Source: Neoarius graeffei
Taxonomy: Eukaryota; Chordata; Actinopteri; Siluriformes; Ariidae
Length of the DNA stretch: 64,000 nt
Reading direction: 5' to 3'
Assembly (NCBI RefSeq): GCF_027579695.1
Contig: NC_083586.1
Location: 5,948,001-6,012,000, forward strand
The notes beneath the pieces were generated by a model. That model saw only the letters and a program-made list of their open reading frames with translations, did no database searches and was not told the DNA's origin. Shown piece by piece: positions 58,750 through 64,000 of the stretch; position 1 is the first letter of the stretch; each line of letters begins with the position of its first letter. The position numbers were made by a program, and so were the translations under genes.

Positions 58750-59124
58750 CTCATCTCATCTCATTATCTCTAGCCGCTTTATCCTTTTACAGGGTCGCAG
58801 GCAAGCTAGAGCCTATCCCAGCTGACTACGGGCGAAAGGCGGGGTACACCCTGGACAAGTCGCCAGGTCATCACAGGGCTGACACATAGACACAGACAAC
58901 CATTCACACTCACATTCATACCTACGGTCAATTTAGAGTCACCAGTTAACCTAACCTGCATGTCTTTGGACTGTGGGGGAAACCGGAGCACCCGGAGGAA
59001 ACCCACGTGGACACGGGGAGAACATGCAAACTCCACACAGAAAGGCCCTCGCCGGCCCTGGGGCTCGAACCCGGACCTTCTTGCTGTGAGGCGACAGCAC
59101 TAACCACTACACCACCGTGCCACC
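58750..59124 (-). mobile_element. tRNA-derived SINE (Mermaid-like), copy 2
   Basis: Reverse complement of the element at 21364. It has a perfect 12-bp target duplication CTGTTTCCCTAT (58738-58749, 59125-59136). Full length, with A and B boxes intact near the right end (CTAACCACTA, GGCTCGAACCC). Confidence 0.96.
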
Positions 59125-59136
59125 CTGTTTCCCTAT

Positions 59137-60022
59137 GTACCCCTTTTTTTTTTTAAATAGAAAACCAGTCGCTGCACTTGAACTAGTTATTATAACACAG
59201 AGCATAGCTTTTAAATGCTGCAGCATTCATAATTGCTACTGAGCACTGTGTTCGGAGAATGTGATGTATAGTGATGTACAGGATTCAGCAGATTGCCGTT
59301 GTGACACAGCGAGGTTCCCAGGATATGCAGAAACTCGGACATAATGTAGACAGTCTTTATTGCCACCTGTTATTGTACATCAGCAGTGCGTAAACTGCCA
59401 GAAACAGAGTTTACATCAGTGCGCTCACCTTAACAGTCCTATAGTGAGATCTCTATAATGTATATTAGCAGAGTCCCTTGCACAGAGCGGAGTCCCATAC
59501 TTATAGAAATGCATTGACCTGATTTTTGATGGCTTGACCGTATGATGTCCGTGCGTCCACTGGGAACCTGATCATAAGTTCAAGGCAGCACTTCTCATAA
59601 ACATGACCACCGGGCAATGAAATGTCTATCTTTGTTTACATAAGATAGATGGGTGTTTACCTCGTGGTTACTTTTAATTTGCTTTTTGAAAACAATGTGG
59701 GATTATTTACTAACACGTTTTATGGAAAATATTCATGACCATTCCATATAAAACTAGTTAAAACAGTTTTATTGGTCTGTTAGCTTGTTGGACAATTGAC
59801 AGTTTGTCATGTAAGGGTGATAGACGGATGTCAGTGCAGGAAGAGTTTTACTGAAAGCACGTTAGCAAACAGAGACAAAGGCGGGGTCGAAAAACGGGCA
59901 GTGGTCGAGTGAGGCACAGACAGGGTCTTGGAGGTAATGCAATACTCCCAGTCCAAAAACACAAACGGGGTCAAAATCAGAAAAATGATGCAAAATACAA
60001 GGCTTTTGCAAAGTCTGTCCCT
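59137..60022. other. No gene seen
   Basis: Unique sequence without recognisable genes or repeats. Confidence 0.5.
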
Positions 60023-60547
60023 GTGTCTGAACTCGCTCACTATATAGGGAATTTACTATATAGAGGACTATATTGAAAAAACGCTTTCAGACACTACTCC
60101 GTCGCACTGGTATTTACGTCATTACTGTCGCACAGTTAAAACGTGCCAGATCAGTCAGCTGGTGGGTTTTCAAAATAATAAATACATGCATGTATTTTTG
60201 TGATAAGTACATATACTGAGCGCATTTCCCACGTTAATCAATACAAAGTACCTGCATCTTTCAGCTTTTTTTTTAATCAAGGCTGAGTACTTTCTTCTTT
60301 GCCACTGTTTTGTATTAAATCAAATTTGAGACTTAATTTGATTTCTTTCAGCACAACCACAGTGCATGATGGGATATATTGCTTTGGTTAGTGACCATTA
60401 TTGTACACTACTTGTAGTGATTCATTGTGGGATACTTTGAGTGCACTATATAGGGTGTAAATAATCCTAAGGTTTCGGACAGCGCTACAAAATGGCGTCC
60501 CCACTATATAGTGCCCTATATAGTGAGTAGGGAGTGATTTCGGACAC
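60023..60547. mobile_element. MITE-like repeat with CACTATATAG motifs
   Basis: Left GTGTCTGAACTCGCTCACTA, right GAGTGATTTCGGACAC in inverse. CACTATATAGGG motifs recur near both ends. About 525 bp, no coding content. A related CACTATATAG stretch lies near 49712. Target duplication not clear. Confidence 0.65.
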
Positions 60548-60830
60548 GGTGTGTGTTACTGAGACTATATAGTAATGATGTAAAGTGAAAGTGCTGGTTC
60601 ACTGCTGTCCACCAGGCACCCAGTAGAGTCGCACCATAATAAATGTGGTGTTGTTCCTGGCGCATGGCATGCGGTGTCGAAGAAAGGAATAAGTATGTAT
60701 TCATAACTGTGATACGTATCTCGTTATTTGCATCACTGTCACAAAACAATGCAGCAATTTACTGATGCAAAACACACGACACAATTTGATGGTTCATATG
60801 CTATATTATTATTCTATTCAGGTTGATTTT

Positions 60831-61163
60831 ATGGTGGCATGGTGGTGTAGTGGTTAGTGCTGTCGCCTCACAGCAAGAAGGTCCTGGGTTCGAGCCCCGG
60901 GGCCGGCGAGGGCCTTTCTGTGTGGAGTTTGCATGTTGTCCGTGTGGGTTTCCTCCGGGTGCTCTGGTTTCCCCCAAAGACATGCAGGTTAGGTTAACTG
61001 GTGACTCTAAATTGAGTGTGAATGGGTGTCTATGTGTCGGCCCTGTGATGACCTGGCGACTTGTCCAGGGTGTACCCTGCCTTTCGCCCGTAGTCAGCTG
61101 GGATAGGCTCCAGCTTGCCTGCGACCCTGTAGAAGGATAAAGCGGCTAGAGATAATGAGATGA
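60831..61163 (+). mobile_element. tRNA-derived SINE (Mermaid-like), copy 3
   Basis: Same family as 21364, with small internal deletions (for example after TTTGCATGTT and TGAATGG). A perfect 10-bp duplication GGTTGATTTT lies at 60821-60830 and 61164-61173. Confidence 0.96.
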
Positions 61164-61173
61164 GGTTGATTTT

Positions 61174-64000
61174 GTGCCCTTGCAAATATTTTGCTCATAC
61201 ACTCATCAGGAGCTCTGCTTTTAGGCACTGCCTCATATATAAACCTGTAGTATATTGATTTATTCCACAGCACAGTTGAATGTTTGAATCTGATTGGTCA
61301 GATGATGTGCATTATTTTTCTCTAACCCCACAGCTCCGACAGTAGTTCTAGCTGTAACATGAACGGTAGGTTATCATCAGTGAGTTCGTATTGTTTTTAT
61401 AGTAACTGCTCAGACACAGGACCTTATGCGGTGGACTTTCACCATAATCTAATACTAATAATAAATGGAAAAAAGTGGTGTTTGACAAAGAAAAATGTAT
61501 ATCAATGTGGTGAAGTGGGTTTTTTGGGGGGGGTTAGGAGACGTTTCTTTAACTGGAGTCTCAGATGTCGGTGCTTTGTAACAGTCACAATGCTTTGCAG
61601 AGCTACTCAGCGCTGGAAAAGTCTTCAAGCTCCTCCATCCTGTACTTTTCAGCTTCTCAATAACATGACAAGCTGTTTTTTGTGTATTTGCGGTATTTAT
61701 TTATTTTAAATACTGGCCAGGGGGAAGAGGAAGACAGACAGACAAAGGAGAGGTTGTTGAGGGAATGGCTGTTTATCATGGCTATAAGAAGTGTTAACAG
61801 GAACTAACTTGTCTCTCAGATGTTCAACATAAAATCAAAACATAAACTGAAATGTCTGATGTTCAGTAATAAATTAAACATTGCAGTTGTTGGAAAGTCT
61901 CTGTGGTATATGCAGAATAACATACTCCAGACAGTGCAATTATATGAAAATAATGCACTTTGGTGTGGGCTTTGCGATCACTGTTATGTGCTATGTAATA
62001 TTGGCAAATTTCAGGCGACACCCCTCTTGCTGGTTTCAAACCATAACTCTAAGTGCATCTGTGAAGCATAGCCCCGTGGGGTGTTTTAGTTGTTTTTGTT
62101 ACAGCAGTGCAAATAATCCACCAAGTTATCATATAGGTATATTATAGTTATTTTATTTCGTTATTAGCATATGTGACTGGTTGGTTAATTGAATCAGTTA
62201 AGTGCAAGCTTTAGAAGCTGCACAGAATATGAAGGCTTATAAATTGAGTTAAAGGGGTCACTGGTTGCAGAAAGTTTGAGAACCCCAGGATGAGAAAAGT
62301 GGTCCACCTGAGCAGCAGAAGGAAGAACATGGATTTACTCTTTCTTTTGAATTCACTGTTGCACTATTCCCACTATTCCACTATACCCACTATTCCATCT
62401 GTGAGTATCTTGTGGTTTTAAGGCAAGTATGTTCCTGGTATCGCTGACAGGAAACTGAAGACACAGGTTGATGTTGCACAGGGTGAAGTTTATTGGTTAG
62501 ATCTATTTTGACTCCAAATCAATCACGCAAACCCAGTCACCACAGCCAGCTCTGCCATACCACAGACAGGACTCGGCATGTCTCACAATCAGTGACACAT
62601 TCTTCACCTGAATTAATTAATAAATCCCAAAGCTGTGTAATGCAACAGTGGGTTGTTTTTTTTAAGTTTGGTGTAAATCAGTTGCTTCCAGGAATACACA
62701 TACTCATGCATTGACCAATGTTTTATGAGCATCAGAACTTCGACATTCTGCAGTGTGCATATGCTCCTTTTCTTCTCCAAAGCACTGATGAACTTTACCC
62801 TACCGTCCCACAAACGGGCAACAGGTCACTCGTGTAGATTGCAGTGTTTCTATTATGGGCATGTAATGACTGCTACTGTTGTCGCATGTGGGTGTCCACT
62901 GTCCAGCACTTTTCTGAGTTCTGATGAGAAACAGTCGTAGCTATAATGTAAATGCTTCATAGGCTTACGAGTTAAGCACGAATTAATACTCTACATACAT
63001 ACTCTAACCCAGAACTAGCAGTTTACTTCATTATCTTTGCATGAAGAAATAACACCAAATTCATGGTAAATTGACAAGATGAAGAAAAGTTAAGTTTGCT
63101 GATCTCAGTGTAAAATATTCCATAAAGCAAATGTATGTGTGTATTCGACTAACAACACGTACTCAGAGTCGTGTATAAAGACTGCATACATAACTTGTAG
63201 GGCTGATATGAGCTATACTTATTTACCTTTTCTTTAGATAATAACCTACAATCCATATTTTTTTCTTTTCTTTCTCAAGCACATTTAATGATGACTGCGT
63301 ATGATAATGTGTTATATAAATGTTTGATAACAGAACTAGCAGTTGAACTCATTAGTCTTTGCATCAAGTGCTACAAAACAAGTCATACTGTGGATGAACA
63401 ACTCGGTAGCAATACGACAGTGCTTAGCTTGTCTGTCATACTGTCCGTATCACAAATAAGAAATGAACACATCAAACTGATACAAATTACATCAGAAATA
63501 TCAGGGGGAAAACATTGTCAGTGACCTATCCTTTAGTCGTGTATGTATGCAAAAGTGGTGAATTCCAAGTTCGTAGGAAGGTAGACACGTTGCTCATCAG
63601 TTGTTGATCCTGTGAGGGAAGAGGAGGGGATATATAAATTTAGTAACTATGATAAAATAACCAATAAAACATAGATTAAGTGTTCATTGTGTACAAGTGT
63701 CCACATGTGAATAGACTATGGGCTACTTACATAGCTATTACATGCATGTCTGCTCATATCACTGTACCAGGCAGGAACAAACATTTCCATAATGTAAACA
63801 TAAGCGTCAAACACTTCTGTAATACCCAGAACAATTCACACACACACAAAGCTCTAAACCAATTGAAGACAACACTCAATCACAAAATGTGTAACAAAAA
63901 CTGTACATGGAGAGTAGAGTCTACTTACTAACAATCAAAGCAGCCGGGAGCACTGCAGTAGAAATGTGGCGACTACTCGCTAATCATCAACAGTAAGTAG
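61174..64000. other. No gene seen
   Basis: AT-rich sequence with only short, unconvincing open frames. A TTGCAGAAAGTTTGAGAACC stretch near 62263 resembles a hAT right terminus, but no left partner is visible. No exon, RNA or further repeat is supported. Confidence 0.5.

Noticed and set aside
62250-62290. Complete hAT at the right end of the window
   Set aside because: Only one terminus-like stretch (AAAGTTTGAGAACC) is visible; no partner end or target duplication.
61359-63931. Several 70 to 116-codon open frames in the last 3 kb
   Set aside because: No domain, no coding-like composition, no splice structure, and AT-rich chance length.

Overview
The window is vertebrate nuclear DNA, almost certainly from a ray-finned fish. 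The evidence is intron-split genes, replication-dependent histone genes with the metazoan 3' stem-loop, a fish tRNA-derived SINE present three times (it resembles the Mermaid type known from catfishes; a siluriform host is a guess), Tc1, hAT, PIF/Harbinger and THAP/P-like transposons, and LINE pieces. No virus-derived element was recognised. Nothing bacterial is present, so no operons, CRISPR arrays or riboswitches are expected or seen.

Layout. 1-10404 is a 31-bp minisatellite. It contains a roughly 2.5-kb segmental duplication whose two copies each carry the same 683-bp Harbinger-type MITE, and a related array segment still has the empty MITE target. 10405-11431 is unrecognised sequence with a TATA box. 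11432 to about 16590 is a decayed hAT transposon (the family domesticated in mammalian GTF2IRD2), split by a smaller hAT and by a P-like THAP element.

17217-20804 is the only clear set of intact host genes: histones H1, H2A and H3 on plus and H2B on minus, each with its own stem-loop and most with CCAAT boxes. A minus-strand histone H4 C-terminal fragment (22125-22208) is fused within a few dozen bases to a three-exon MCL1-like BCL2-family gene (22230-25051). That gene has a premature stop at the BH2 tryptophan codon and is judged a pseudogene.

25169-34867 is repeat-rich: an L2/CR1-like LINE, a THAP element, a 5'-inverted L1/Tx1 copy holding nested hATs, and a 72-bp tandem triplet. 34868 to about 50678 is one hAT locus. 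Inside it sits a second hAT of 13,378 bp with a perfect 8-bp target duplication, and most of that element is an 11.1-kb GC-rich 30/34-bp minisatellite. A Tc1 element (50845-52449) follows. Next is a hAT (52619-58298) that holds a THAP element, which holds a hAT, which holds another hAT, which holds a SINE: five levels, almost all supported by target duplications. The last 6 kb has two SINEs, one MITE-like repeat and otherwise featureless sequence.

The coding story is a small histone cluster next to a broken apoptosis-regulator gene, surrounded by transposon layers and two independent megasatellite-scale arrays. Most long open frames at 35-46 kb are artefacts of the stop-free 30-bp repeat and are not genes.
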